Translations under genes and position numbers: made by a program | Origin: Prevotella sp. 885 | Lineage (GTDB): Bacteria; Bacteroidota; Bacteroidia; Bacteroidales; Bacteroidaceae | Length of the DNA stretch: 64,000 nucleotides | Reading direction: 5' to 3' | NCBI RefSeq assembly: GCF_002265625.1 | Contig: NZ_NOVE01000005.1 | Span: 56,895-120,894, forward strand | In this document: piece after piece, positions 51,179 to 60,598 of the stretch | Layout: every line of letters starts with the position of its first letter | Position numbering within the stretch: position 1 is the first letter of the stretch | The notes under the pieces: generated by a model | Seen by the model: the letters and a program-made list of their open reading frames with translations, nothing else | The model's database searches: none | What the model was told of the DNA's origin: nothing

Positions 51179-52192
51179 ATGCTTATACCCGATATCGAAC
51201 TGAAGAACATTTCGCGCTACAGAGCCGAACAGATGGGAGCTGCCATGCTCTTCGTCATCCTCTTCCACGTGGCGCTCGACCGTGGCGACCCGTTCTACGG
51301 GTTGCGACGTTGCGGCAACGTGGGTGTAGACATATTCCTGTTCCTTAGTGGCGTAGGACTATGGTTTGCATGGAGCAAGAATCAGGACATCCTGCATTTC
51401 TATAGACGACGCCTGCTGCGCATCTTGCCCACATGGCTGGTGTGCGCCACGGCGTTCTATCTGCCTGACTATCTCGGTCCGAGGAAGTTCTCACGGTCGC
51501 TTGTCGACCTTATCGGCGACATAACCATCAACTGGGACTTCTGGCTGCACGACGAACTGACGTTCTGGTATGTGCCAGCCATTATGCTTCTCTATCTGCT
51601 TGCACCGCTCTACATGAAGCTGATATCGCGCCACAGCGAATACAGATGGACACCGGTGCTGATGATAGTATGGTGCATAATGGTGCAATGGGTGCTGCCC
51701 ATCCATCATGCCGTGGGACATCTCGAGATATTCTGGAGCCGCGTCCCGATATTCTTCATCGGCATCAACTGCGGCGAAATGGTACGAACCGAACGGCGCA
51801 TCGAGGGCAGCGCGGTGTGGATGCTCCTCCTCGCCTTCGCCATGACCTTCGGCACAAGCCTCTATCTTGAGCAGGAAAGGCACGGCATGTTCCCGCTCTT
51901 CGTGGAGAGAATGCTCTACATCCCCTTCACCATCTGCTCCGTTCTGCTCATGAACCGCATCTTCCGCCGCACGCCGCAATGGGTGAACCGCTCGTTCCGC
52001 TTCGTCGGAGCATTGAGTCTGGAGGCATATCTCATCCACATCCACTTCGTCCTCGTCTACATCGAGCCACACCACCTCGGCTACTGGCCTACGTTCCTTG
52101 CAACGGTGGCGATAACGCTGCCCATAGCATGGGTGCTCCAGTGGATAGTGACCAAGTTGCCCGCAATGATAATGAAAAGGAAAAACCAATAG
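51179..52192 (+). CDS. Acyltransferase-3 family membrane protein
   Basis: This is a 337-residue integral membrane protein. ISRYRAEQMGAAMLFVILFH and GNVGVDIFLFLSGVGLWFAW are the conserved N-terminal motifs. It is not a close duplicate of the gene upstream, which it follows by 31 bp. It probably O-acylates a glycan or lipid carrier in the same pathway. Confidence 0.88.
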   Translation: MLIPDIELKNISRYRAEQMGAAMLFVILFHVALDRGDPFYGLRRCGNVGVDIFLFLSGVGLWFAWSKNQDILHFYRRRLLRILPTWLVCATAFYLPDYLGPRKFSRSLVDLIGDITINWDFWLHDELTFWYVPAIMLLYLLAPLYMKLISRHSEYRWTPVLMIVWCIMVQWVLPIHHAVGHLEIFWSRVPIFFIGINCGEMVRTERRIEGSAVWMLLLAFAMTFGTSLYLEQERHGMFPLFVERMLYIPFTICSVLLMNRIFRRTPQWVNRSFRFVGALSLEAYLIHIHFVLVYIEPHHLGYWPTFLATVAITLPIAWVLQWIVTKLPAMIMKRKNQ

Positions 52193-52215
52193 GAACCCCC
52201 TAAAACTCCATAACT

Positions 52216-53100
52216 ATGATAAAGAACATACTAAGACTGACGCGTCCGAAACAATGGATAAAGAACTTCTTTGTCTTCATTCCGATGTTCTTCGGAGGCG
52301 AACTCTTCGACCTTCACTCAATATGGCTCGCCACCATCACATTCGTGGCGTTCAGCCTCACGGCATCGTCCATCTATTGCTACAACGACATTGTGGACGT
52401 GGATGCCGACCGTTGCCATCCCGTTAAGTGCCTGCGCCCAATAGCATCGGGTGCCCTCTCCATCCGTATGGGCTACATACTGATGACGGTTTGCTTCCTC
52501 CTTTCAATGGCTGTGCTTATGGCGCTGCCGCCTGAAGTGATGAGTCCGGTCATGGCGGTCATCGTCTTCTATTATATCCTCAATCTCTCTTACTGCTCCA
52601 AGCTCAAGCAGTTTGCCATCCTCGACGTGTGCATCGTGGCGTTCGGCTTCGTGCTGCGCATCCTTGCCGGAGGCTTCGCTTGCGAGTTGGCGCTGTCAAG
52701 CTGGATTGTCATCATGACCTTCCTCCTCACGCTCTTCATGTCGTTCGCCAAAAGAAGGGATGACGTACTGAGGATGAACGAGACGGGAGAGGCTCCGCGT
52801 AAGAACACCGTGCGCTACAATCTTACGTTCATCAATCAAGCCATCACCATAACAGCCTCCGTAACGCTCGTCTGCTACATCATGTACTGCGTTTCGCCGG
52901 AAGTGGTGGAGCGATTCCAGACGCCTTACCTATATCTGACGTTTGTCTTCGTTCTGCTCGGACTGCTGCGCTACATCCAGATAGCCGTGGTGGACAAGAA
53001 GAGCGGCGACCCTACGAAGGTGATTCTGAAAGACCATTTCTCACAAGTGATTGTCATAGCATGGATACTGACCTTCCTGCTTATGATTTACGTCATATAA
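52216..53100 (+). CDS. UbiA-family prenyltransferase (decaprenyl-phosphate phosphoribosyltransferase-like)
   Basis: This is a 294-residue protein with about eight membrane helices. The start LRLTRPKQWIKNFFVFIPMFF resembles 5-phosphoribose-1-diphosphate:polyprenyl-phosphate transferases more than quinone-pathway enzymes. The first Asp-rich motif is YNDIVDVDADR and the second SFAKRRDDVLRM. It may place a phosphoribosyl group on undecaprenyl phosphate for use in surface glycans (inferred). It lies between the acyltransferases and priA, with 23-25 bp gaps. Confidence 0.85.
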   Translation: MIKNILRLTRPKQWIKNFFVFIPMFFGGELFDLHSIWLATITFVAFSLTASSIYCYNDIVDVDADRCHPVKCLRPIASGALSIRMGYILMTVCFLLSMAVLMALPPEVMSPVMAVIVFYYILNLSYCSKLKQFAILDVCIVAFGFVLRILAGGFACELALSSWIVIMTFLLTLFMSFAKRRDDVLRMNETGEAPRKNTVRYNLTFINQAITITASVTLVCYIMYCVSPEVVERFQTPYLYLTFVFVLLGLLRYIQIAVVDKKSGDPTKVILKDHFSQVIVIAWILTFLLMIYVI

Positions 53101-53125
53101 GATCAGAGCAGAAGTTTTTCTTAAC

Positions 53126-55399
53126 ATGCTATACGTTGAGGTTATCTTACCATTACCACTCGAAGGTGTCTTCACTTACTCCGTGCCTGACATAATGGCG
53201 GAAAAGGTGAAGATGGGGGTACGTGTGCTCGTTCCGCTGGGAAAGTCGAAGACTTACACGGCTATGGCGGTAAGGACACACTCGCAGAAGCCCGACTTCC
53301 AGACGCGCGACATCCTTCAGGTGATTGACGCCGAACCGGTGTTGCTGGAGAAACAGCTGAAGCTGTGGCAATGGATAGCCACGTACTATATGGCACCGTT
53401 GGGGGATGTCTTTAAGGCGGCGTTGCCAGCCGGACTGAAGGCGGAAGAGAACTATAAGCCGCGAACCGTGCGGTGCGTGACGTTGGCTGAGAACCTTCGC
53501 ACGGAGCCTTCCATGCAGCTCGCCATGTCTATTCTCGCACGAGCCTTGAAGCAGCAGCAGACCTTCGCCACTTACCTGCATCTCTCGCATTGGGACGAAA
53601 CGGACGGCGAGACGCCGCCACAACACATCGAAGAGATTGCGTGCGACGAACTGCTTAACGCAGCACACGCCTCGGACGCCGTGCTCCGACAGCTTATCAA
53701 CCGTCGCTTCCTGACTGTCTATCAGCGTGAGGTGGGACGACTGAACACCACGGGCGAGGCTCATCCCGAGAACATCCTTCCGCTCAGCGAGGCGCAGCAG
53801 GACGCAATGAATCAGATAAGGACGGAGTTTATGCGTCATAACGTGGTGCTCTTCCACGGCGTGACGTCAAGCGGAAAGACGGAGATATACATCCATCTCA
53901 TCCAGAGAATGCTGGACGAGGGCAAGCAAGTGCTCTATCTGCTGCCCGAGATAGCTCTGACGGTGCAGATGACGGAAAGACTGAAGCGTGTGTTCGGATC
54001 GCGATTGGGCATCTATCACTCGCGTTACAGCGACGCAGAACGTGTGGAGATATGGAAGAAGCAGTTGTCTGACAATCCTTACGACATCATTCTGGGCGCA
54101 CGCAGCGCCGTCTTCCTGCCTTTTACGCGCCTCGGCATGGTGATAGTGGACGAGGAACACGAGACTTCCTTCAAGCAGCAAGACCCGGCTCCACGCTATC
54201 ATGCACGCTCGGCAGCTATTATGCTTGCCCGAATGTACGAAGGGGCACACGTGCTTTTAGGCACCGCCACGCCCTCAATGGAGAGCTTCTATAACGCCTC
54301 AACGGGCAAGTACGGCTACGTGAAGCTTACCACACGATTCCGCGACGTGGCTCTACCGGAGATACGAGTGGTGGACGTGAAGGACCTTTACAGACGAAAG
54401 ATGATGAAGGGACCGTTCTCCATGGAACTGCTCAATGCTATACGGGCTGCTCTGAAAGCCAAGAAGCAGGTGATTCTGTTCCAGAACCGGCGTGGATTTG
54501 CACCTATGGTGGAATGTCGTGTATGCGGTTGGGTGCCGAAATGCAAGAACTGTGACGTGTCATTGACTTACCATCGCTCGCAGAACCTGCTGACCTGCCA
54601 CTACTGCGGTTTCACTTACGCCGTGCCAAAGCAATGTCCCAACTGCGAGAGCACCGAGCTCACGGGGCGCGGATATGGCACGGAGAAGATAGAAGACCGC
54701 GTAAGAGAACTCTTCCCCGGAGCAAGAATAGCCCGAATGGACCTTGACACTACGCGTTCCACCGGGGCATATAGCCGCATCATCGGCGACTTCTCGTCCG
54801 GTAGGACCGACATTCTTATCGGTACGCAGATGATATCGAAGGGACTTGACTTCGGCAATGTGGCTGTCGTGGGCATCCTCAATGCCGACACAATGCTCAA
54901 CTATCCCGACTTCCGTGCATACGAGCATGCCTTCATGATGCTCTCGCAAGTGAGCGGAAGAGCAGGACGAAGGGGCGACCGCGGACTGGTGATTCTGCAG
55001 ACAAAGAGTGCCGACCTGCCCGTCATACGTCAGGTGGTTGACAATGATTTCGCGGGATTCGCACACGATCTGCTTGAGGAAAGACGCATGTTTCATTATC
55101 CTCCCTACTGGCGGTTGGTGTATGTGTTCCTCCGCCATCGCGACGAACACACCGTTGAGTCGGCTGCCATCGAGATGGCATCGCGCCTAAGGCAGTCGTT
55201 TGCCGACCGCGTGCTCGGACCGGACAAGCCTTCCGTGGCAAGAGTGAAGACGGAGAACATAAGAAAGATAGTACTGAAACTGGAGAACGGCATCGACCTC
55301 AATCTCGCAAGACAACTGATGAGGGAGGCACGTGAAGGACTGCTAAGCGACAAGCACTACGCCGCCATGAACGTATACTTCGATGTTGACCCGTTATAA
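53126..55399 (+). CDS. priA: Primosomal replication helicase PriA
   Basis: This is a 757-residue protein that restarts stalled replication forks. It has Walker A GVTSSGKTEIYI, the DEEH box VDEEHETSFKQ, and the zinc-binding insert CRVCGWVPKCKNC followed by LLTCHYCGF and QCPNCES, with eight Cys. The helicase motifs ILIGTQMISKGLDF and QVSGRAGRRGDRG follow. It ends the operon that begins at 48196, although its role is unrelated to cell-surface genes. Confidence 0.97.
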   Translation: MLYVEVILPLPLEGVFTYSVPDIMAEKVKMGVRVLVPLGKSKTYTAMAVRTHSQKPDFQTRDILQVIDAEPVLLEKQLKLWQWIATYYMAPLGDVFKAALPAGLKAEENYKPRTVRCVTLAENLRTEPSMQLAMSILARALKQQQTFATYLHLSHWDETDGETPPQHIEEIACDELLNAAHASDAVLRQLINRRFLTVYQREVGRLNTTGEAHPENILPLSEAQQDAMNQIRTEFMRHNVVLFHGVTSSGKTEIYIHLIQRMLDEGKQVLYLLPEIALTVQMTERLKRVFGSRLGIYHSRYSDAERVEIWKKQLSDNPYDIILGARSAVFLPFTRLGMVIVDEEHETSFKQQDPAPRYHARSAAIMLARMYEGAHVLLGTATPSMESFYNASTGKYGYVKLTTRFRDVALPEIRVVDVKDLYRRKMMKGPFSMELLNAIRAALKAKKQVILFQNRRGFAPMVECRVCGWVPKCKNCDVSLTYHRSQNLLTCHYCGFTYAVPKQCPNCESTELTGRGYGTEKIEDRVRELFPGARIARMDLDTTRSTGAYSRIIGDFSSGRTDILIGTQMISKGLDFGNVAVVGILNADTMLNYPDFRAYEHAFMMLSQVSGRAGRRGDRGLVILQTKSADLPVIRQVVDNDFAGFAHDLLEERRMFHYPPYWRLVYVFLRHRDEHTVESAAIEMASRLRQSFADRVLGPDKPSVARVKTENIRKIVLKLENGIDLNLARQLMREAREGLLSDKHYAAMNVYFDVDPL

Positions 55400-55400
55400 G

Positions 55401-55448
55401 AAAAACGGCTGTATATGATCCTAAAGCGAATCGTATACAGCCGTTTTT
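55401..55448. terminator. Bidirectional terminator between priA and rseP
   Basis: AAAAACGGCTGTATA (55401-55415) is perfectly inverted at 55434-55448. It gives T runs on both strands for the convergent genes. Confidence 0.9.
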
Positions 55449-55454
55449 ATTATA

Positions 55455-56849
55455 TTATATAATGTGCAACCAGCGCAGCACGTCGTTCAGATTTGCCACC
55501 AGCATTAAGAGCATTAGCAAGCCGATGCCGATGTATTCAGCCCAAATCATGAAGTTCTCCGAAGGCTTGCGGCGTGTTATCATCTCGTAGAGGAGGAACA
55601 ATACGTGTCCGCCGTCGAGAGCCGGGATGGGGAGGATGTTCATGAAGGCGAGGATGATGCTGAGGAATGCGGTGAGAAGCCAGAAGCGGTGCCAGTTCCA
55701 TGTGTCGGGGAACATGCTGCCGATGGCTCCGAAACCTCCGAGCGACTTGGCGCCATCAGCGCTGAAGAGATACTTCATGTCGCCTACATATCCAGAGAGG
55801 ACGTTACATCCGTACTTGATACCTGCCGGGAAGCTCTCGAAGAAGCCGTAGCTTACATGCGTAACCTTATTGTCGGGCATTGTCGGAGTGAAACCGAACT
55901 TGAGGTTCTCCTTCTCATTGTCTGAAGTCTTGAGTATGCCCTTGGTCTTTATGGTGCAGAGCTTGCCGCCGGCATTACGCTCAAGAATGAGGCTTACACT
56001 GAGTGCCTTAACGCTGTCAGCGTGTGTCTTGGCACCTGCAAGCATGTCGCTCACGCGTCCTACCTCGAAGTTGAAGTCGTTGAACGAACCGATTGCCTTG
56101 CCGTTGACGGCTACGATGCGGTCGCCCTTTCTCATTCCCATGTGCTCAGCAAGCATGCCGGGAACTACGCTGTCAACGCGAGCCTCAACAAGGGGAGCCA
56201 CGAAAGGCGGCACCGACTTGAACATCTGCAGCAGATCGAGATCGCCGGGCATGTCCACAGTCATCTGCTTGCCGCCACGCAGAACGTAAGCCTGACGTGC
56301 AGTAGCCAAATCGCGGAACATATCAGCACCGAAACTCTTGAATTCGCCCTGGTCTGTTCCTACGAGGATGTCGCCGTCGCGGAATCCGAGAGCCTTAGCC
56401 TCCTGGCTGAACTTCATGCCGAGCTTCATGTCCTTGGTCTTCACATAATCGTCGCCCCAAGTGAAAAGACACATGGCGTAAATGAAGAGAGCGAGAAAGA
56501 AGTTGACCAGCACGCCACCTATCATAATAAAGAGACGCTGCCAAGCCGGCTTCGACCGAAACTCCCACGACTCTGCGGGCTTAGCCATCTGTTCCTTGTC
56601 GAACGATTCGTCTATCATGCCCGATATCTTGCAGTAACCGCCGAGGGGCAGCCAGCCAATGCCGTAGCGTGTTTCGCTGTTCTTCGGCTTAAACTCGAAG
56701 AGGTGGAACCAGGGGTCGAAGAACAGATAGAACTTCTCCACTCTTACGCCGAAGAGCTTGGAGAAGAAGAAGTGTCCGCCCTCATGCAGTAGCACCAACA
56801 GCGAGATGGCCATCATAAACTGCAGGACCTTTAACAGAAAAATTTCCAT
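55455..56849 (-). CDS. rseP: Site-2 membrane protease RseP
   Basis: This is a 464-residue protein. LLHEGGHFFF is the HExxH zinc motif in the first membrane helix, and PIPALDGGHVLFLL is the second ligand motif near the C-terminus. Two PDZ-like segments lie between (for example GMRKGDRIVAVNGKAI). It cleaves membrane-bound anti-sigma factors or signal peptides. It is 46 bp after dxr on the minus strand. Confidence 0.95.
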   Translation of the reverse strand: MEIFLLKVLQFMMAISLLVLLHEGGHFFFSKLFGVRVEKFYLFFDPWFHLFEFKPKNSETRYGIGWLPLGGYCKISGMIDESFDKEQMAKPAESWEFRSKPAWQRLFIMIGGVLVNFFLALFIYAMCLFTWGDDYVKTKDMKLGMKFSQEAKALGFRDGDILVGTDQGEFKSFGADMFRDLATARQAYVLRGGKQMTVDMPGDLDLLQMFKSVPPFVAPLVEARVDSVVPGMLAEHMGMRKGDRIVAVNGKAIGSFNDFNFEVGRVSDMLAGAKTHADSVKALSVSLILERNAGGKLCTIKTKGILKTSDNEKENLKFGFTPTMPDNKVTHVSYGFFESFPAGIKYGCNVLSGYVGDMKYLFSADGAKSLGGFGAIGSMFPDTWNWHRFWLLTAFLSIILAFMNILPIPALDGGHVLFLLYEMITRRKPSENFMIWAEYIGIGLLMLLMLVANLNDVLRWLHII

Positions 56850-56895
56850 GAAAATTCTTTAGTGTTTATTTGTTTTAATTGTTTTTTATTCTTAC

Positions 56896-58047
56896 TTATC
56901 CCAGCATCTCTGCTGCTATGCGGCGCGCCTCTGCGTCCGTAGCCACATAATCGTCGTATGTGGGCTTTGTTATGAATGTGGCCTTCTGCATGGTAGCCTC
57001 GATGATGTCTGCCATCTGGAGGAAACCGCAGCGGTCATGACGGAACGCCTCGTTGACAATCTCGTTGGCGGCGTTCACCACGCACGGCATATTGCCACCC
57101 TGACGTATCGCCTCATAAGCCATAGCAAGGCATCTGAACTTCTTCATGTCAGGCTCGAAGAACTCGAGGGGCTGCTTGAAAAGGTCCAGTCGCGGAGCGT
57201 TAAGCGAAAGGCGGTCAGGATAAGAGAAGGCATACTGGATGGGGAGGCGCATGTCTGGAACGCCGAGCTGAGCCTTCACGCCACCGTCAGCAAACTGCAC
57301 GGCGCTGTGTACGATTGACTGCGGATGGACAAGCACCTGTATCTTGTCAGCCTCCACGCCGAAGAGCCACTTCGCCTCTATCACCTCAAAGCCCTTGTTC
57401 ATCATCGAAGCCGAGTCGATGGTTATCTTGGCTCCCATGTCCCACGTGGGATGCTTGAGGGCGTCGGCAGCCTTCACGTCAGCCATCTGCTCCAGCGTGA
57501 ACTTGCGGAAGGGACCTCCCGAAGCCGTGAGCAGGATTTTCTCTATCTCGTTGTTGCCCTCACCCACCAAGCTCTGGAAGATGGCAGAGTGTTCGCTGTC
57601 AACGGGAAGGATGTTTACGTTATACTGTGTGGCAAGGCGGCATATCAGTTCGCCAGCCACGACGAGCGTCTCCTTGTTGGCAAGGCAGATGGTCTTGCGG
57701 GCACGGATGGCATGGATGGTCGGCGAAAGACCGGCATATCCCACCATCGCCGTGAGCACCATGTCCACGGGTCCGGCCTCAACTATCTCGTCCAAAGCCT
57801 GCGCTCCTGCATACACCTTTATGTCGGGCATGTCAGCGAGCAGCGCCTTGAGGTTCTCGTAATAGTCCTTATTGGCTATAACGACAGCGGCAGGTCTGAA
57901 CTTGCGTGCCTGCTGGGCAAGCATCTCGTAGCGATTGTTTGCCGTGAGGCAATACACCTCATAAAGGTCGCTATGCTGTTCTATAACATCCAGGGCCTGT
58001 GTGCCGATACTACCGGTGGAGCCAAGGATACATATCTGTTTCTTCAT
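56896..58047 (-). CDS. dxr: 1-deoxy-D-xylulose 5-phosphate reductoisomerase
   Basis: This is a 383-residue enzyme of the MEP isoprenoid pathway that forms MEP with NADPH. CILGSTGSIGTQALDVI is the nucleotide-binding start, LANKETLVVAGELI and LPVDSEHSAIFQ (metal and substrate residues) are diagnostic, as is ILTASGGPFR (ILLTASGGPFRKF). It is a target of fosmidomycin. It follows rimM closely on the same strand. Confidence 0.97.
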   Translation of the reverse strand: MKKQICILGSTGSIGTQALDVIEQHSDLYEVYCLTANNRYEMLAQQARKFRPAAVVIANKDYYENLKALLADMPDIKVYAGAQALDEIVEAGPVDMVLTAMVGYAGLSPTIHAIRARKTICLANKETLVVAGELICRLATQYNVNILPVDSEHSAIFQSLVGEGNNEIEKILLTASGGPFRKFTLEQMADVKAADALKHPTWDMGAKITIDSASMMNKGFEVIEAKWLFGVEADKIQVLVHPQSIVHSAVQFADGGVKAQLGVPDMRLPIQYAFSYPDRLSLNAPRLDLFKQPLEFFEPDMKKFRCLAMAYEAIRQGGNMPCVVNAANEIVNEAFRHDRCGFLQMADIIEATMQKATFITKPTYDDYVATDAEARRIAAEMLG

Positions 58048-58067
58048 AAATACTCTTTTTATTGTCT

Positions 58068-58589
58068 TTAAAGGGAAAGCAATCCTTCCGGCAGATTCAT
58101 CTCAATGATGCGTTCCTCGGTGTTGATGTCGCTTATCAGCTCGTCCGTAGCGGGGATGAGCAGGTCGTCGCCTTCGGGTGTGACCAGCTCGAAGAGCGTG
58201 TTGATGGTGGAGTCGTCCACGGAATGTATCTCGCCGACCACCTTTCCTGTTTCCGCGTCGCGCACGCTGAAGCCCACAATCTGCGCCCATGAGAGCTGAC
58301 CGTCGTCCGCTTCGGCATGCTCACGGGGGAAATAGACCTCAGCTCCTGTTAGCTGACGTGCCTGTTCCTGCGTGGTGAAGTCGCAGAACTTGACGAGAGC
58401 CGTCTCGTCGTTCTTGAATCTGTATTCGTCCATGAAGAACGGCACGAGTATGCCGTCAACGTCAAGGATGAGGTATTCGGCGTCTGTACGGTCGAAGACG
58501 TCGTCGTCGAAGTGGAACGACACCTCGCCGTCCACACCGTGCGGCTTGCCGATGCGTCCGATGCGATAGACTGTTTCTTTACGTATCAT
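58068..58589 (-). CDS. rimM: Ribosome maturation factor RimM
   Basis: This is a 173-residue protein required for 30S head assembly. YRIGRIGKPHGVDGEVSFHF is the RimM N-terminal signature, and a PRC-barrel-like C-terminal half has GFSVRDAETGKVVGEI and DDLLIPATDELI. Its ATG overlaps the end of murA by one base, indicating translational coupling. Confidence 0.95.
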   Translation of the reverse strand: MIRKETVYRIGRIGKPHGVDGEVSFHFDDDVFDRTDAEYLILDVDGILVPFFMDEYRFKNDETALVKFCDFTTQEQARQLTGAEVYFPREHAEADDGQLSWAQIVGFSVRDAETGKVVGEIHSVDDSTINTLFELVTPEGDDLLIPATDELISDINTEERIIEMNLPEGLLSL

Positions 58590-59899
58590 CAGTCTCTCTC
58601 CCTTCTTATATGTGCTCCGAGAGCATTGAGACGTGCCTCAATGTCCTCATAACCACGGTCAATCTGTGCGATGTTGTCAATGCGGCTGGTGCCCTTGGCG
58701 CCGAGAGCGGCAATGAGCAGCGCTATGCCCGCTCTGATGTCGGGGCTGGTCATGCGTCCGCCTCTGAGCTGCTTCTTGTTGTCGTGTCCGACGATAACGC
58801 AGCGATGCGGGTCGCAGAGGATGATCTGCGCTCCCATGTCGATGAGCTTGTCCACGAAGAAGAGGCGGCTCTCGAACATTTTCTGATGCACGAGTACGGA
58901 TCCTCTCGCCTGTGTTGCCACTACGATGAGGACAGACAGCAGGTCAGGCGTCAGTCCGGGCCACGGCGCGTCGGCAAGGGTCATGATGGTGCCGTCGATG
59001 AACGAGTCAACCACGTAGTGCGGCTGCTTCGGGATGACGAGGTCGTCGCCCTCCTGCTTAATCTTGACACCAAGCCGACGGAAAGCATCGGGGATGACAC
59101 CGAGTTCTCTTACGGCGCAGTCCTTGATGCGGATGCCTTCTCCCACCATTGCCGCCATACCGATGAACGATCCCACCTCTATCATGTCGGGCAGGATGCG
59201 GTGCTCGGCACCGTGCAGACTCTTTACGCCGACGATGGTGATAAGGTTGGAGGCGATGCCGGAGATGTTCGCACCCATAGAGTTGAGCAAGTGGCACAAC
59301 TGCTGGATGTAAGGTTCGCAGGCAGCATTATATATTGTGGTGGTGCCCTCGGCGAAGACAGACGCCATGATGATGTTGGCGGTTCCAGTAACCGAAGCCT
59401 CATCGAGGAGCATATACGTGCCCTTCAGATGCTTTGCCTCGATGGTGAACACCTTGCGCTCGTCGTCGCTGATGAACTTCGCCCCGAGATTCTTGAATCC
59501 GAGGAAGTGGGTGTCCAGTCTGCGGCGACCAATCTTGTCGCCGCCCGGCTCTGCCACCGAAGCCTTGCCGAAGCGTCCGAGCAGCGGACCCATAAGGAGC
59601 ACGCTGCCTCTGAGAGCTGAGCACTTTCTGATGTATTCGTCGCTGGAGAGGAATCCGAGGTCAATCTGGTCCGCCTGGAAGGTGAACACGCCCTTTCTCT
59701 CCGACGTAACCTTTACGCCGATGTCCTTGAGGAGTTGTATGAGGTTGTTGACGTCGAGGATGTCCGGCACGTTAGAGATGGTAACCGGCTCGCTCGTAAG
59801 CAGCGTAGCCGAAATCACCTCCAGCGCCTCGTTCTTCGCTCCCTGCGGCGTAATGGTTCCCGAGAGCGGATGTCCTCCTTCAATGATAAACGATTCCAT
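58589..59899 (-). CDS. murA: UDP-N-acetylglucosamine 1-carboxyvinyltransferase MurA (Asp variant)
   Basis: This is a 436-residue enzyme for the first committed step of peptidoglycan synthesis. GGHPLSGTITPQGAKNEALE includes the conserved Lys and Asn. The active-site loop reads VAEPGGDKIGRRRLDTH, with Asp121 where most bacteria have the Cys that fosfomycin alkylates. Such Asp enzymes are active and resist fosfomycin. DPHRCVIVGHDNKKQLRGG is near the C-terminus. It is coupled to rimM and follows a DUF4290 gene. Confidence 0.96.
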   Translation of the reverse strand: MESFIIEGGHPLSGTITPQGAKNEALEVISATLLTSEPVTISNVPDILDVNNLIQLLKDIGVKVTSERKGVFTFQADQIDLGFLSSDEYIRKCSALRGSVLLMGPLLGRFGKASVAEPGGDKIGRRRLDTHFLGFKNLGAKFISDDERKVFTIEAKHLKGTYMLLDEASVTGTANIIMASVFAEGTTTIYNAACEPYIQQLCHLLNSMGANISGIASNLITIVGVKSLHGAEHRILPDMIEVGSFIGMAAMVGEGIRIKDCAVRELGVIPDAFRRLGVKIKQEGDDLVIPKQPHYVVDSFIDGTIMTLADAPWPGLTPDLLSVLIVVATQARGSVLVHQKMFESRLFFVDKLIDMGAQIILCDPHRCVIVGHDNKKQLRGGRMTSPDIRAGIALLIAALGAKGTSRIDNIAQIDRGYEDIEARLNALGAHIRRERD

Positions 59900-59908
59900 A
59901 GGCTGATG

Positions 59909-60517
59909 TTAGTTTTTTCTTCTGCGTTGTTTCTTCTCGTTGTTGCGCGGCTGCGGCATCTCCGTACGGTCAAACTTGAACGTGGAGAGGTCGAGTTCCA
60001 CGGTGCCGTGGGTATAGTTGGCAATGTCCGACGCCACCTTCTCGTTGTCGCTCGAACCGTGTCCCCACTGCATGAGGTCACGCTTCATCTGGTTGGCGGC
60101 AAGGCGGATAAGCTCGTTGCGCTCCGCTCCTTCGGGAAGAGTCTTGAGTTTGTCGAATATCTCGAACATCATGTTGCCGTAATGTCTTACGGGGATGCGC
60201 TTCATGGGATATGCCATGGGCTTGGGCTTCTCCATCATGTGGTGAGCCTGGCTGATGTCGAAGGGATAGTCGATGTCCAGACGGAATCCGCTCATCAGCG
60301 CCAGGTGGTCCCATAGCTTGTGGCGATACTCCTTGGCATCGCCCACACGCGGCTTCATGCGCTCCATGATGGCCACGATGGACTCTGCGCAGCGCTGGCG
60401 CTCCTGTCGGTCCTTGAGGTCCATACAGTAGTCAACCATCGATTGCACCTCACGTCCATACTCCGGCAGGACGAGTTGCTCACGCTGGGTGTTATAGTCC
60501 AGTCCTTTTATTTTCAT
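59909..60517 (-). CDS. DUF4290-family protein
   Basis: This is a 202-residue soluble protein. MKIKGLDYNTQREQLVLPEY and the following GREVQSMVDYCMDLKDRQER are like the Bacteroidetes DUF4290 family, always near murA and rimM as far as I recall. It is highly charged, ending in KKQRRRKN, and may bind nucleic acid. No catalytic motif is seen, and the function is unknown. It lies 9 bp before murA on the same strand. Confidence 0.82.
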   Translation of the reverse strand: MKIKGLDYNTQREQLVLPEYGREVQSMVDYCMDLKDRQERQRCAESIVAIMERMKPRVGDAKEYRHKLWDHLALMSGFRLDIDYPFDISQAHHMMEKPKPMAYPMKRIPVRHYGNMMFEIFDKLKTLPEGAERNELIRLAANQMKRDLMQWGHGSSDNEKVASDIANYTHGTVELDLSTFKFDRTEMPQPRNNEKKQRRRKN

Positions 60518-60598
60518 TCTATATGGGTTGTTTTTTTATTGCGAAATAATAATTGAACTTTCGAAAGTTCAGAAGTTAATGGTATTAAAGAAGTATGC

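Noticed and set aside
58610..59620. Plus-strand ORF of 336 codons opposite murA
   Set aside because: It is a composition shadow of murA with biased His, Asp and Val content and no known domain.
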